Shown here: positions 46,601-58,960 of the stretch, piece after piece
How positions within the stretch are numbered: position 1 is the first letter of the stretch
How the letters are laid out: every line of letters begins with the position of its first letter
Assembly: GCA_000328365.1 (NCBI GenBank)
Contig: KB308639.1
Location: forward strand, 27,080-91,079
Direction of reading: 5' to 3'
Source of the DNA: Capitella teleta
Taxonomy: Eukaryota; Annelida; Polychaeta; Capitellidae
Length of the DNA: 64,000 nt
Notes under the pieces: model-generated
What the model saw: the letters and a program-made list of their open reading frames with translations, nothing else
The model's database searches: none
Told to the model about the DNA's origin: nothing
Program-made: the position numbers and the translations under genes

Positions 46601-49600
46601 GAAGGTTTCTGGATTGCAGCTGGTGAGAATAAGCAATTGCTTGCAAAAATGGGGTGACAGCTAAATCCACCATGTCACGCATGCGCGAGATAATTTGGGA
46701 GACGGGTCTTACAACTGATTGCCCACGTGGAATATGCCAAGGGGTGAACAAAGCTTAGGGGCATCGGTGGATTAAACATCCCCTGTTTTTGGATCGGTTC
46801 ATCATAGCGATTTCACCAACAATGGAGATCATAGAATTTCTAGAATGACTGTGCCATCATTTCATTTCATTTGCTGGATTTCTGCGCTATATGTATTGTA
46901 TACTTAGCCCAAACTTTTCATTTATAGTTCCAGTAGCTTCCTAGTTAGTCTATTACGTCTATTATTCCATATTTCTTCCCAATTAATTAATTAAGATAGT
47001 GCTGAAAATTAATTATCATTTCAGTGTATTGAGTAATCTTAATATTGAGTCCAATGTATTGAGGAATATCCCCATATGATAACCATTATGCAATAACCAT
47101 GCAAATAATTACGTCGGATGAGAATTACGGCTGTATAACGTTATATAGCAATTAATATAAGCTTTAAGTATCTCACCGATATCGCCGAAATGAGTCAAAT
47201 AGTTCATTGATATACCTGCAAAGCTTGTAGAAATGTTATAATTATTACGAACTAATATTATCATGTTAACAACACAGTGAACATTTAGTAATATCAATTA
47301 TTAGGCAGAGGTTGATGTCATACTTATATATATACCATTTATTGCGTAAATTCTTGATTTACAATAATTTTAATAAAAAAAAAAAATGAAAATGAAGTGT
47401 GAAAGGAAGAAGAAAGGGAAACCGTCACGTGAGACAAAAGGGAAAGGAGAAAAAAAAAAAAAAAAAAAAATAAGTCACAAATACTCATTGCTACAACACA
47501 TGTGTTTGAGAAGATCGGTAGCTTCTGTCGGGTTTATTGGCGATATCAAGCTACCTTCTCTAATTTTCATTAATTCTATAACTGAGCTGGCACAGCAGAG
47601 ACTCTCCTGATCTGTGGTCGCCTCACAAAATTCAGACAATCTTTTTCGTATCGAGTGATTATCGATCAGATTGTTTAACTGGTCATAATTAATATTTACA
47701 AACGACATGAGTTGCCTTAAGTTGCAAGCAACACTAGACGAGCTAAAGGGGAACAGGCGTGTGCACAAGCTGACTATGTGGTTCGTACTTGTGGTACATC
47801 CGACATAAAAAGATTGGAAGCGGAAAAACAATTGGTGCTTTGGTTCTGGTTTCAGCACTATCAGATGAAGAAACTTGGAACGGGTCCGATAGGGTAGGTC
47901 CAACAAGCGTCGAACACATTTACGCCAACAAACGACGAAGCCATTGGTAGTCCTAGGGGAGAAATCCCAGAAAAAGCAACCGTAATAACTTGTACAGTAC
48001 GAGTTAAAGAGCAGCAGTATTGTGTCAAGATGAACGAAATTGAAGTTGGAGCATAACATATTCACACGAACAACCAAATCTCTGCAGGCGTTTTCCATGT
48101 TCAGAGAGGCACTTTTATCGCCAACCACGTGACCTAAATGCAATGCATCAGCGACATAATCAATTGGAGAGCCATTCAGGGTCAGTTTTCGCATTGAGCG
48201 AACGGCATTGGGGGGAGCATTGAATACAATAGCTTTACTCTTAGACGAGTTAAACTGGACGAAGAATTCTCTGGAGAAATCTTCACAGACATTGAGCATT
48301 TTCTGTGCTGTAATAAGACTTGGCGCCAAAAGAGCTACGTCATCAGCATATCCGATCGCACCAGCGAAGGTGGAACCAATGTAACAGCCGATGCCCGATC
48401 GCCGCAATCGCTCGAGGAGGGTTTCGATATATACGCAAAAGAGCATGGGTGAAAGCACGCCTCCTTGCTTTACACCGTTTGTTACAGGAAACGAATCTGA
48501 CGTCACACTCTGCCATCGGACAACAAGCGACTAATTGACATACATACAAAGTAATAATTTAGCGGTTGCATTACACATGCTCCGATCCACAAGAAGACGA
48601 AACAACTTCGTGTTGTGAACCCTGTCAAACGCTTTCGTCGCATCTAACAAAGTAACATAGACAGATGAGCCACCTCACATATAAAAATCGACCACTTCAT
48701 TCAAAACGAACGTGCATTGCGTCGTACTGTGAGTGCGTTTAAACCCAAACTGAAGATCACACGAGCTTAGAACATCTGCATGCTTCACTAAAATAACATT
48801 ATCAAGGCACTTTCCCACAATGCTGCTGATGGCAATCGATCGGTAATTACTGGCACTATTCATAGATTTCTTCCTGTTCTTTGGTATGGGGACCAACACA
48901 GAGCGTGACATAACTGAACTCACATCCAGATGGATCAGCATAGCATTCAAAAAGAGAGACAAATGGACATATAATTCTGGGCAGCCATGAATGAAATGAT
49001 CTGACATTAACTGCGGACAGGCATCAGATTTACCTGGTTTCAGTTTACGAACGGCAAACTCAATATCACGTGGGCTGATCACGTGATCACAGTAACATAA
49101 GCCTACTTTACATGTGCGATCTACTCGTGCAGAAAGTTCGCGCTGGAGTTCCTCGAGTTCACTCTGATCAGAAGGCACAGACTGATACAGATGCTCATAG
49201 CCATCATGGAACACATCACAGATCTCAGATTCTCCTACTCGACCATCAACAACATTCGTCCTCCCTTGCACACCTTCCTTGATGCGCTTAATTTCACTCC
49301 ACAAATCTCTGCTCTTATTGGTAGACAAAGAATCAGACATGCGACATGCCATCGGCTTATCCTGATTGCGCACAACCCAACGCGAGACCCTCTTGTACTC
49401 TCTCTTTGTACTCAACATCAATGAATGCAACCAACCATGTCGAGCACGACCACTGTCTGACCAAATACGATGCCAGAACATAGCTTTCTCTTTATATGGG
49501 CTCACATACTCAGACCACCCTGAAAGGCTGCTGCTAATTGCCTCTCTTTGTGAGATTTGTTTTTGTTCTTATCACCTTACGGTATAGTATATGAGCCGGA

Positions 49601-51201
49601 TAAACGTTACATAATATCATCACTATATAATTGTCAACAGGTCAATTTTGTTCAATCATAATCAACTAGTCACCCTGAATCCATTACAGAGAAACTATAT
49701 ACATGTATCCAGGTTTCGAAAAAACATATCGTGACAAGTGCCCTTCGTGTATTTCAGATGAAGAGGTGTCGTTTGACGCATCTTTCTTGGAAGGAGAACG
49801 TCTCTACCAACAAGCATGGGTCACTGTCCGCGAGCACACTCACCTAAGATTTGGTCTGACGTCGTGTGGCTATGCTGAACTCATTCTCTCAGCTGCGGCC
49901 TACAACACAGAATTCGACTACTACTACAAACTAGAGATCCAAACTGAACACAACCACACTCTTCTATGGTAGCACTTTGATTAAGACTTACGATCGCATA
50001 GCATGTCAGGGGTGATTGGAGGGCATTGTCGGGTGGCTTGAAATGATGGCTTCCTAGAAATACGAGAGATCCCTTTGATTGAGGGCACATGTTATATCAC
50101 AATATCATACTTCTTGAGTTAATCGGGATCACACTGTACATGTAGGTGTTTTTTAATTCAGATTGTTTGCAATTTGTAGATTACCGTTGATGAAACTCTT
50201 ATAGGTTGGTCACTGCGTACAATTAATATAATTAGTACAGTTATCACAGTTCAATCAAAGACCTTGTATACCATGGTGTACCTGTTAATTCCTTCTTTAT
50301 AACACGCCCCTCAGCTAATAAAGGTCACCACAAGGCATTGCCGTATGATGTATTATCTGATTCACTAGCACAAAACATTGTCACCATACAACTGCAATTA
50401 CTACCCGAAATAACAGCCCTCGCAAAATCGTTATAGTGGGAAAATATTTCTGGATTTCATCCGCCAGGATTTAAAAAAATCAAGCGATTTGACTGTCTTG
50501 GTATATAAAGTCTTTGTTTAAATCAATTGCAGTTGGTTATGATGACACTGATCACAGCTTCAATTGTTCATACTTGGACCTGTTATTATTAATAAGTGTT
50601 TATATAGGTTGAACACACGTCGTGTTGCTGTCTGGTCTACCACTCACGATCTGCTTTCCTGTACAGAAGAGAGGCCATTTTGGCTCTCTTGGCACTCCGG
50701 CAGCATTGCATTTGGACAGGGCCACGAAATTGGTAGAGTTGATTCCTGAGGAGGCTTCTCTGGTTTTATCGATTCAATTACAGGGCAGTCGGTTATCCTG
50801 AGCTATCAAGATCTGAATGGATTTCCCGTTGCTGCTGTGGGACTGGCTACAAGAGGAAACAACACGATATGGAGGCTTGCCTTGAACAGAGGTAATGCAT
50901 TCAGAGTTCCTATACCCCACACTTATAACAAACTACAGGATCTGGCCTGGTGTCGTTGGCTGACTCCACAAAATTGTCGGACTCTACCATCGCTGGCATT
51001 GTGATGGGGACACTTCTGGCTTTGGTTCTCATCGGGCTATTGGTCTATTTGGTGCTCAGTCCGCCGGTTTCAACATACCCTGTAACCGAAGCCGCCCAAG
51101 TGTCGGTTGCTTCTTCAGTGACTTTGCAGGAAGCAGCCGCCAGTCAAGAAGAAACCCCGTCAAGTTTCGAAAACATCGCATTCGAAGAAGTAGATTGCTA
51201 G
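40647..51201 (+). CDS. type I membrane protein with six FAMeT-like domains
   Basis: Seventeen exons: 40647-40683, 40730-40780, 40836-40969, 41033-41187, 41274-41428, 41480-41738, 41798-41967, 42058-42215, 42271-42449, 42499-42632, 42953-43155, 43206-43431, 43486-43917, 49758-49968, 50608-50732, 50784-50891, 50939-51201. They total exactly 3000 nt (999 aa). A signal peptide (MHLLWLCLGSVLG) is followed by six tandem domains of about 145-155 aa (30-177, 178-320, 321-477, 478-620, 621-764, 765-912), each with a V/LRAC-type strand (VRACHDVHV, VRSCGDARI, VRSCRHVII) and an FWxxW..IxxGxG signature (RSFWIGWLDGVIRIGRG). This is the pattern of the Methyltransf_FA family, once called farnesoic acid O-methyltransferase; no methyltransferase motif is visible and a binding role is likelier. 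A TM helix (about 929-952, IAGIVMGTLLALVLIGLLVY) and a 47-aa tail ending FENIAFEEVDC follow. Exons 8-10 rest on weak splice sites chosen to keep frame. Confidence 0.85.
44338..44775 (-). mobile_element. 438-bp inverted-repeat element, copy 2
   Basis: The ends TAAAGAGGACCTCTGGTTGT and, in reverse, TAAAGAGGACCTCTATTCAT are near-identical, and each tip is itself an imperfect palindrome (AGAGG-A-CCTCT). The element matches copy 1 at 5532-5967 in opposite orientation across its whole length. It lies in intron 13 of the FAMeT-domain gene and has no transposase. Confidence 0.9.
45000..45027. repeat. perfect AT-rich hairpin
   Basis: AAATTTTAAATTG and its exact reverse complement are separated by only two bases (CA). 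It has no obvious host element and is too AU-rich for a bacterial-type terminator, which would not apply here. Confidence 0.8.
45281..46199. mobile_element. fold-back DNA element with long inverted arms
   Basis: The left tip ACAACAAAAGAAACGCAATG and the right tip, in reverse, GCAGCAAAAGAAACGCAACA start a patchy inverted match that continues inward past AAAATACCCATA, CGCGGAAAT, AGTCTTGCA, CGTGTCGATTT, GTGAATGAGTAATCT and CCTCGATCAT. The arms therefore reach about 150-260 bp. The unique centre (about 45545-46040) has no recognisable transposase. It is in intron 13 of the FAMeT-domain gene, near the 438-bp element and a LINE. Confidence 0.8.
47475..49575 (-). mobile_element. 5'-truncated non-LTR retrotransposon (LINE) ORF2
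   Basis: The minus-strand coding region starts near EAISSSLSGWSEYVSPYKEK at about 49575 and runs to a stop at 47475. Reverse transcriptase motifs in order: SVLVPIPKNRK..NYRSIAIS, LQFGFKRTHSTTQCTF, LLDATKAFDRVHNTKL (palm A), NGVKQGGVLSPMLFCVYIE, then GYADDVALLAPS (the catalytic YADD). The APE endonuclease half is missing, as expected for 5' truncation. In-frame stops after DFYM and after CMYVN interrupt the palm, so it is dead. The family resembles CR1/Jockey-like elements, but the exact clade is uncertain. Downstream on the coding strand is a T-run rather than a poly(A) tail. Confidence 0.9.
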
Positions 51202-51250
51202 TTTCTATTTTTGCACCCGGATTTAAAACGACTTCTGTAGGCTTTGATAT

Positions 51251-51256
51251 AATAAA
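51251..51256 (+). terminator. FAMeT-domain gene polyadenylation signal
   Basis: AATAAA lies 50 bp after the stop codon at 51199-51201, in keeping with the end of this transcript. Confidence 0.85.
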
Positions 51257-51453
51257 ACTGCTAATTATCTACGTGTATAGGTGTCACTGAGGCTACACCT
51301 TAGCTTGAGTTGAGAGCGAATGAATCAAAGATGGGCGAGATTTACAAGGTCAGAGCAAGGTGCTTTCACCTCTTGTTTGATTACAGGGATCAAGCTGAGT
51401 AAGCCATACTGTGTGCATTTTTTATAAGGCCACCGAGAGAAAGGCAAGCAGGG

Positions 51454-52466
51454 CAAGTGAATCAGGGTACGAACCGTTAATTCAATAACCATTTTTCGGA
51501 ACGACAATGGGTTATCGGTCATGACGCATTTCCAAGTGTTCAATTCTTCTCGTATAAATGGGTTTTTGAATATTGCTCCAATTTCTAATTTAATTTTCAT
51601 GTTTCTATTCTTCAAACACGAATGGAAAATGCCTTTCGCGGTCTCGACGCGAGACCAATATTTCAATTTTCACTTTCGGTATCCTTATGGATATTCGATT
51701 AGAAGGCGGGGCGTAGCAAGTTAGCATTGGACGACGGCCAATCACAGGAGAGTTCAATATAATTGTGTCGTTTGAGGACATGGCCTTAACTTGATCTTGA
51801 TGAGATGAATATTTCCCATGAAATCACATCAGGTTTTTGTTGTTGAATATACTGCTTTATTTTGGCGCTTACAATCTTTCTTACACTTTGACGTTCGAGT
51901 TCCTCTACCTCACCAAATATATGATCATAAGTTTATAACACAGGAGATGAAAAAATATGTAAGCACGCAATGAAAAACAACGTAACAAATCTATTTAAAG
52001 CATGTATTTGACGCACATGTAATCATGTACTTAGATCGAGGATAGTAGTAGCATATACAGTTCTCAGGTAGGCCCACCTCGATCTCTCGAATTCCGAAAT
52101 AGTCTTCTCAGTTCCTAGGCGGTCTCTTTTTATTATTATCATACTGGTAATTACAGTTACATAGTCACAAGAATAATACAATTTTAATGACTCAAACGAT
52201 GTCATAATAGTATACAATGTACATGCAATCTAACTGATAACACGGCAAGCTCACACAGTAATACAACTAACTATTGATGACCTTGGAGGCCAAGTTCATG
52301 AAAGTAACCACGCCCTATACCACCCATCTCATACATATTCATGAGAACATCTCGGAACACAACTCGCATGAGAAGAATTAAACAAATGAAAATGCGTCGT
52401 GACCCATGATCCATTGTTGTTTCGAAAGATGGTTATTGAATTAACGGTTCGTACCGTGATTCAAGT
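51454..52466. mobile_element. 1-kb DNA transposon with ~100-bp inverted ends
   Basis: The left arm (CAAGTGAATCAGGGTACGAA then CCGTTAATTCAATAACCAT) and the right arm read in reverse (CACTTGAATCACGGTACGAA then the same CCGTTAATTCAATAACCAT) match with few differences for about 100 bp, through TTCGGAACGACAATGG and TGACGCATTT. The interior has no transposase frame. The element starts about 250 bp past the FAMeT-domain gene. Confidence 0.85.
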
Positions 52467-52469
52467 GCT

Positions 52470-55400
52470 TTAGGTAATGTATTCGCCCGGATCCAAAGTC
52501 AATCGCCCAAGTAAATTAGGGAGATCATTGGAAAAACTTCATGGGGTGTTAAATTGGGTAAGAGTCAGCCAATTCAAACGTCTTGTTATAAATTAATAGC
52601 TCTATAATTGACGATATTTATTATTTATCGTCATTTTCCCACCAGAAGCGATAATGGTGAATTGTTTGTGCTGATCCGTTACCATAGGAACCTTTTTTGG
52701 CGAGGCTTTCCCTGCGGCACATAAAAGCTATGTTAATCAAACCAATGGACGGGGAAATTTTAAGCAGCGAATCTACGCCGTTTATATCTCTTTTGTGACG
52801 TCAAAATGAGGTCAGGATATTATTATTTTGCGCTGGAGTGATTAAATAGGGTGTGTACTTTGCAAATATGGCGAAATTATAGTCATAATAAGTCATTAGT
52901 GTTGATATTTACCCTTCAGACTCTTGAGTGTTTTAATGTTATATGCATGTATTCTGTTTCTTTGTGCAAGTGGGCAAATGCAATGTTATCTGCCACTAAT
53001 TAGAATATAACATACCCCTTTTGAGACATTTCTGAATGTTCAGCAGGTCGACTTACAGGAGTGTTTGCTGCTTTGGATCCGAGCACAAGGTAGACACTCA
53101 TGCAACGTAATTATCCCAATTGATATTTTACGGTCACTAGCTGCCACTGGCACTGTTAGATGATACGGCACGGACGTTGTGACTAAGGAGGATAGTTTGC
53201 TCGAAACTCGACCCAAGAAACACCGATCAATGCTTATAAGTAACATCACAGGCTCAATTTATATTAATGCGTTCGTTGACCTTGCACACATAGCGCACGC
53301 ACACACACAAATCTATAAAAGCGTATTTGTAACAAATTAAATAAACCATTGATTTGTATACCGCAACATTACACAAGGGCTTCCATATGCGGTTCACAGC
53401 AACTTATCACTGGCTATATGACCCCCAAGACGTGACACGTAAGCCCTCAGCGAGCTATGATCATATATGATTGTGTCACGATTGTGGCTCCATTATTTCG
53501 TACACTATTTGTGTATCTTACATTCGAATCAATAATAGCTCGTATTTAATACTGTCAGTGGGAAGAATCTCTGGATGGTAAATTTTTCTTCGTATGAGTA
53601 TTCATTTGGAGGATTTTCAAGCATGAAGTTGAACCTATTAAAAAATAAGTGACACATTTGCTGATGAAATTTGATGGTGAGCTATATACTTACAGTTGTA
53701 TAATACGTAATATTTGAGTTACTGTATATCGCAGTTTGGAACGCAATGTTCATGCCGAAACCGAGGGACGAGGCATTTAGCACGATTGCACGTACCATGC
53801 TCATAGTTTCCATAAAATAAAATAAAATAAATAGTTTCATAGATTCCATAAAAGAGATAGAACTTCCATAAAAGTAGTAGAGTATACATTTTTGATAAAC
53901 TATAGAAGAAAGCCAGCTCTTGACTCATGAGTGGAGTCTGCTAAACTTAAACACGAGCATTAAGCTGTTCAGAATTTCCGATGTGTTGTAGGATTTCCTT
54001 ATTCATTTCAACACTTAACACGTTCATGCAGAAAACATGATGCACACATCATTCGCTGAGAGAGGTTCCTGCCTTTGGTGGATATTAACACTAATTCACT
54101 TTGAAATCAACCAATCGGATTCAATCATCTTTAATCGAAAATGAAGTTTACACAAGATGTGATGAAAATCAGAATTAATAGCTGAAACATCAAAACAGAA
54201 ATCGCACAAAAAGTGAATGCTGTGGCCTTTGAAGACCTAAAAGCATCTTCATGATTGCACACTTCTGGGTTATGCCCTTCAATCGTGCTTAGCCATGACC
54301 CGCTTTTCAGCTTTTGCTTTCCTCACAGCAGGGCTGCTGCCATAAGGCACTCTTCTTGGCCTTGCAAAGAGGCTTCTTAATCACCCGATTCTCATATCTA
54401 TACCGCTAGAGAAAGGGAACAGACGTATATCTGAACCCGTTTGGCTAACGGTATCCGACCGCCACACGGGCACACGTGTGTCGTCGGGACCTGTTAGCTA
54501 ACGGCTCCCGATCATCATATATGAGCGTCCATGGCAAAACCGGTCACAAGTCGCAAATTGCGAAAGCGAGCTATGAGCGAAAAACACCATGTGGGGTGAT
54601 TATAAGCGGTTTTCAGGTTTTGGACTCAGAGCCTTCATAAATCATCCATGCACCATGTCCCGAAGTATTAGGCATGAATTAACAACCTAAGTGCCTCAAA
54701 TATGATATTTTCCAAGAGCACCCTCTAGGCATTATAGAAAAAAGTCCGAAACAATGGCCGAATATCANTNNNNNNNNNNNNNNNNNNNNNNNNNNNNNNN
54801 NNNNNNNNNNNNNNNNNNNATCTCGAGATGCAAGACAAACTCGCGGGGTATATTATACATGTATATATACGGACCGCGATGGCGCATTGGTAGCGCGCTT
54901 ATGATTAGCTTTCCGTTCTGGCATCTCACAAGCCTTCGGGATATTTTCAGTATCGACGACGAATTGATATTAATACTTCATTCAATCACTGGGCATAGTT
55001 TGGCGATGAAAGCTCGTCTCGCATGCATGATACTCACCACGTACGGACACACTCACACAGGGCCAGACGAAAAGCCAGTCTCAATCTGAGGTAGCTACCC
55101 TAATAGTAATATCCTATTCGTAATTACCCCTGGTTACACTCACACTGATCACTGTGAATGTGAGCGACTCGATCACTGACTACTACTTCCAGTTTTATAT
55201 ACAGATATATCTCCGTCTGTATATGAGAATATTCAGACGGCATTCTGTCTAGATGACTGCTAGCTGACATACTGCAGCGAGACCCATGCAGGGCGCAGAC
55301 CTCACCTGATTTATCTGTGCTACATGACAGCTAGGATGATCAGATTAAGGATGCTACAGCGAGGCGCCATTATGTCATGGGTGTTATGATGGTGATTAAC

Positions 55401-57550
55401 TCCCGATAGGTATCAGAGCAGTATACCTACACTACTGTTTAGGTAGCTAGATGGTATGTTGGCGATTCCTGTTAATTACGATATGAAAGAAAGGAAGGGT
55501 GGGCCCATGCACACCCTTACACCCTCATCTGCTCATGCAGTTAGGTTGCATGGCATACCGGTATAGTTTCTGGGCTGATGATTCTTGATAGCAGCTGCAT
55601 ACTCGGCCTGTAATCTGCACATAGTCATTATAATCTTTACGTGACTGACTGAGTCAATGAGTGGTTATAATGTGTGAGTGGTTCTATAATTACCTTACTC
55701 GATATCAATAAGTTCCCCTAACAAAACTACTATACATTAAAATATATTTTTTCCAAATTACATATGAGACGTGAGTTCAGGAGTAATAGTGAGTTTTGTT
55801 TGAACATTAACCTCTAGAGCTCTTTCAAAGTACATATACTGGTAGCTGAATATTGCCAGAATGAATGCAGTAGGCTTACATAAGATTTGAAGATTGGTCA
55901 AACTGAATAATATTTAAGGTTTGAATAATCTTTTCATTCAGCCTGCCTGGGGTATTTCCATCTTAGGTGAAAATAAAGCTTCAATTAATGTTCTGTAATT
56001 TAGGTTATTTTTAAATGAACAATCTGCGTACCATTCAGATGCCAACGGAGACTAAAAACACTCACTTAAAGTCGAATATCATGATATAACGTCAAATTCA
56101 TGAAATATTCATCTTAATTAATCATTCCAGCATAAAACAATGATTACCTGACATTGTTATGGTATAAAAAGACAAGAACAGCGCATATTCAGTGGTTTTG
56201 ATTCTCCCGCAATATCGGTTTGTTCACAAATCTGCCGCTAGTGGAGCTACGAATGACGTCATAAGACCGCGGGAATTCCGCAAGGCAGCTCACGCCAAAA
56301 ATATTACTACTGTAACGGATCAAAAGAAACGATTTGGTTTCGTCGCCTCGAGTCGGGAATCACTAATATCTTGAGTTGTAGGGTTAATAACTTTTCACAA
56401 GACGTTTGAATTGAATAATTCTCACTCAATTTAACAATAAACACAAATACAAAACAAAATAATTTAGTATTTTGCCAATTTATGTGCAATAATTATGTGG
56501 TCGGCTATCACGGAAATAAATTCACCCCATTCTCAACCGACAAAATCAAGTTCACAACAGGTACTAGGGTGAACAGATGAGTAAACGCTATGCCTAAGGT
56601 TCAAGTTGATTAACTGCACTTCATTCCTCCGGGATTGTTAATCATTTGTATGCACTACACTGTATCCTACAACCACTTACTACTAGGGAACTAATAGTTT
56701 GTTTTTTTTTAATTATCGCCCAAGCCTAACTTAATTGAAATTGCAGTATGGGGTTTAAAGCATTTTTTTTTTTTTCATTTTTTTTTTTCATATCTCAACA
56801 AGGAATTACGTGTGGAACTTCGGCAGACATCCTTGAGTCCATTTAGCAAGGTGAGTTTTGTGTGATAAATGTTGCGTGTGAAATCTCATTGACATTTTGC
56901 TTCAGAAATTTTCAAAACTAGCACCAAGGATGAAAGATTGAAGTTGTATCAGAAGAAAACTCCTGTCGTCATGAACCACAAAACAGTCATCTATTGAACA
57001 ATCTGTTCATGAATCAATTCTACTAGTATATATATACATGGTAATTTTCGGATGGTTCATCTTTTCCATTGTTGATCCTGAATTCTACACCTGATAAAAT
57101 AATTAATTCCAACCCTCATTGGAGGAGTACTGCCCAGATATTGCAGTAGCAATTCCTCTCAGCATCTGTTATGATTTTCTTTCTTTTATTGTTGTTTATT
57201 GCAGTGTACGTTGATACTCCATGTGTATCAAGTTGATACGAATAAATATTTATTGAGAAAAATTTACTTATGTATCTTGTATACTTTTTCGTTTTCATTT
57301 TAATCTATTTAAGAAAAAAGGTGAAACAAACATGCATCTGTTATTCGACTTAAATATTTACAATTAATACATTTACCTATAATTATTTTATTACATGGAA
57401 ATATAATGTCAAGAGTTCTTTGATATTTTTATTTTCTTATTTATTTTATTCATTTAATTATAGAAGTATAGCTAAATTGACTAAAACTGCAGTATCTAAA
57501 AAACTAAATAAAATACTATCAGTCATGGTAATTGGGTTGAGATTTCTCTA
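52470..57550. other. intergenic, no gene recognised
   Basis: No gene could be supported. An assembly gap of 50 N spans 54770-54819. A tRNA-like A box (TGGCGCATTGG, 54880-54890) without a convincing B box suggests another SINE relic. A short minus-strand frame near 54300-54390 (RRVPYGSSPAVRKAKAEKRV) looks protein-like but has no start, partner exon or recognised family. Confidence 0.45.
54770..54819. other. assembly gap (50 N)
   Basis: A run of N, preceded by an isolated N at 54768. Confidence 0.95.
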
Positions 57551-57556
57551 GTATAT

Positions 57557-57610
57557 GTTTTTATCATTAAATGATAAAAACTCGAATGAATAAATTTTAT
57601 TCATTCGAGT
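57557..57610. repeat. twin overlapping perfect palindromes
   Basis: The first is GTTTTTATCATT-A-AATGATAAAAAC (57557-57581, 12-bp arms). The second, 57580-57610, has exact 15-bp arms (ACTCGAATGAATAAA and its complement) around one base. They share the AC at 57580-57581. No flanking element explains them. Confidence 0.9.
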
Positions 57611-57889
57611 ATAACCAAACTGACTTCATTCAATCAATCCTTTGCTGGTAATCAATTGATTCACGATTTATCCATTAATTAGTTAATTAATTAATGATGC
57701 ACATGATACCATGTCGTATATCGAAGAAATAAAACCCGGTTTCAATGCAGTGCAGTACTTTTAAATTTTAATCCAAGGCGGTGAGAAAAAGAGAAAGAAA
57801 TACGGCGAGCTTCGCTCTAATATAATAACGTTATGGTTCAATGAACACCACTCATTCTTGAAATACTATCAGTCCGTAGGATTCAGGAC

Positions 57890-58960
57890 ACCTCCCTTCT
57901 TATTCTGCGTAGCGAGGATTTGGGCGTCGTATCCTCTTCGATCGTCGAGTCAGTATCTGGTTGTAATAACAATAACCTCCAGAGAGACGTTGCATGAGTT
58001 CCTCTGGTGAAGGCATTGGGTAGCGATGCGGTTTGAGTTGAGCGTTCACTGTCACCGAGTAATCACCACACACTCGTAGTTTCGCCTTCTTTTGGCCGGC
58101 AACAGGGTTTTGCGGATGGGTACGACAGGTGTTCCGTAGTCATTGAACTGCGTCTTCTCCCACACACCTTTCTTGATGCCGGCGTCGTAAGCTTGTACCA
58201 GGTCTTCTTGGACTGCATACGGTACTGTTCTTGCTTTAAAAAAATTGGATTAACATCATCCTTGAATAATTCAACTTCGAGTTTGAATATATTTAGGTTT
58301 CCCAATTCTGCTTTGAACAAGTCAGGGTAATCAGCACATACTTTATGGCACTTATCTTGTAAGATGGTGTCCGCTGGAAGTTGGTCGAACACTGCATGTA
58401 CTGAGGTACCCTTTGGTGTTGGCATTGTCTCACTGAGCAGAGCATCGACAGAGAGATGCCCAGCTGATGAATCGCTGCGCGCCCAAAGAGATTGAAATCC
58501 GGCTGCTCAGTGACGTTGAAATGTAGAGCGACGCCACGGCTGCTAGTTTCGTCGTCTGGAGTGCAACAGACCCCAGAAGCTGTAGAGGGTGTAGGCTGGC
58601 TGACTTGTAACGTCGGCCGGCTTTCTTCAAAGGCGGTTGGTTATCCCAGCTTGGTCCACGTAGTCTTGCCAATGAAGCCATTTCCCGATCCGGGGTCCAC
58701 CTCGAATTCGACTGGCACATTGTAGAAGAAAATTGAGTGGCTCAGTGGTGAGCAGCTGTCTGTAGAAGTCAAATTGCATGGGTAAATACTGCTCATCATT
58801 TTGACGCTTTTCTTTTTCTTTATACACGCTTTCTCGAGATGTCCTTTCTTGGAGCAGAAATTGCATTTGGTGTCCTCGTGACGTCATTGGGGTGCCTTGT
58901 GTGATGGGTCACCGCAGCGGAAGCACGTGACGGTTGTAGACTGTAGCAGAAAATGCCCTG
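57890..58960 (-). mobile_element. Ty3/Gypsy-type LTR retrotransposon fossil, fragment
   Basis: The minus strand retains, in the order expected for a Gypsy-like gag-pol, traces of a CCHC zinc-knuckle region, an aspartic protease region and the beginning of reverse transcriptase. No LTRs were seen at either side, and RNase H and integrase are absent. It is clearly broken, with several breaks, and looks old. Family placement is by gene order and short motif likeness; BEL-type is a less likely alternative. Confidence 0.75.

Noticed and set aside
54290-54420. Short minus-strand protein-like stretch
   Set aside because: No start, no partner exon and no recognised family; noted only in the intergenic entry.
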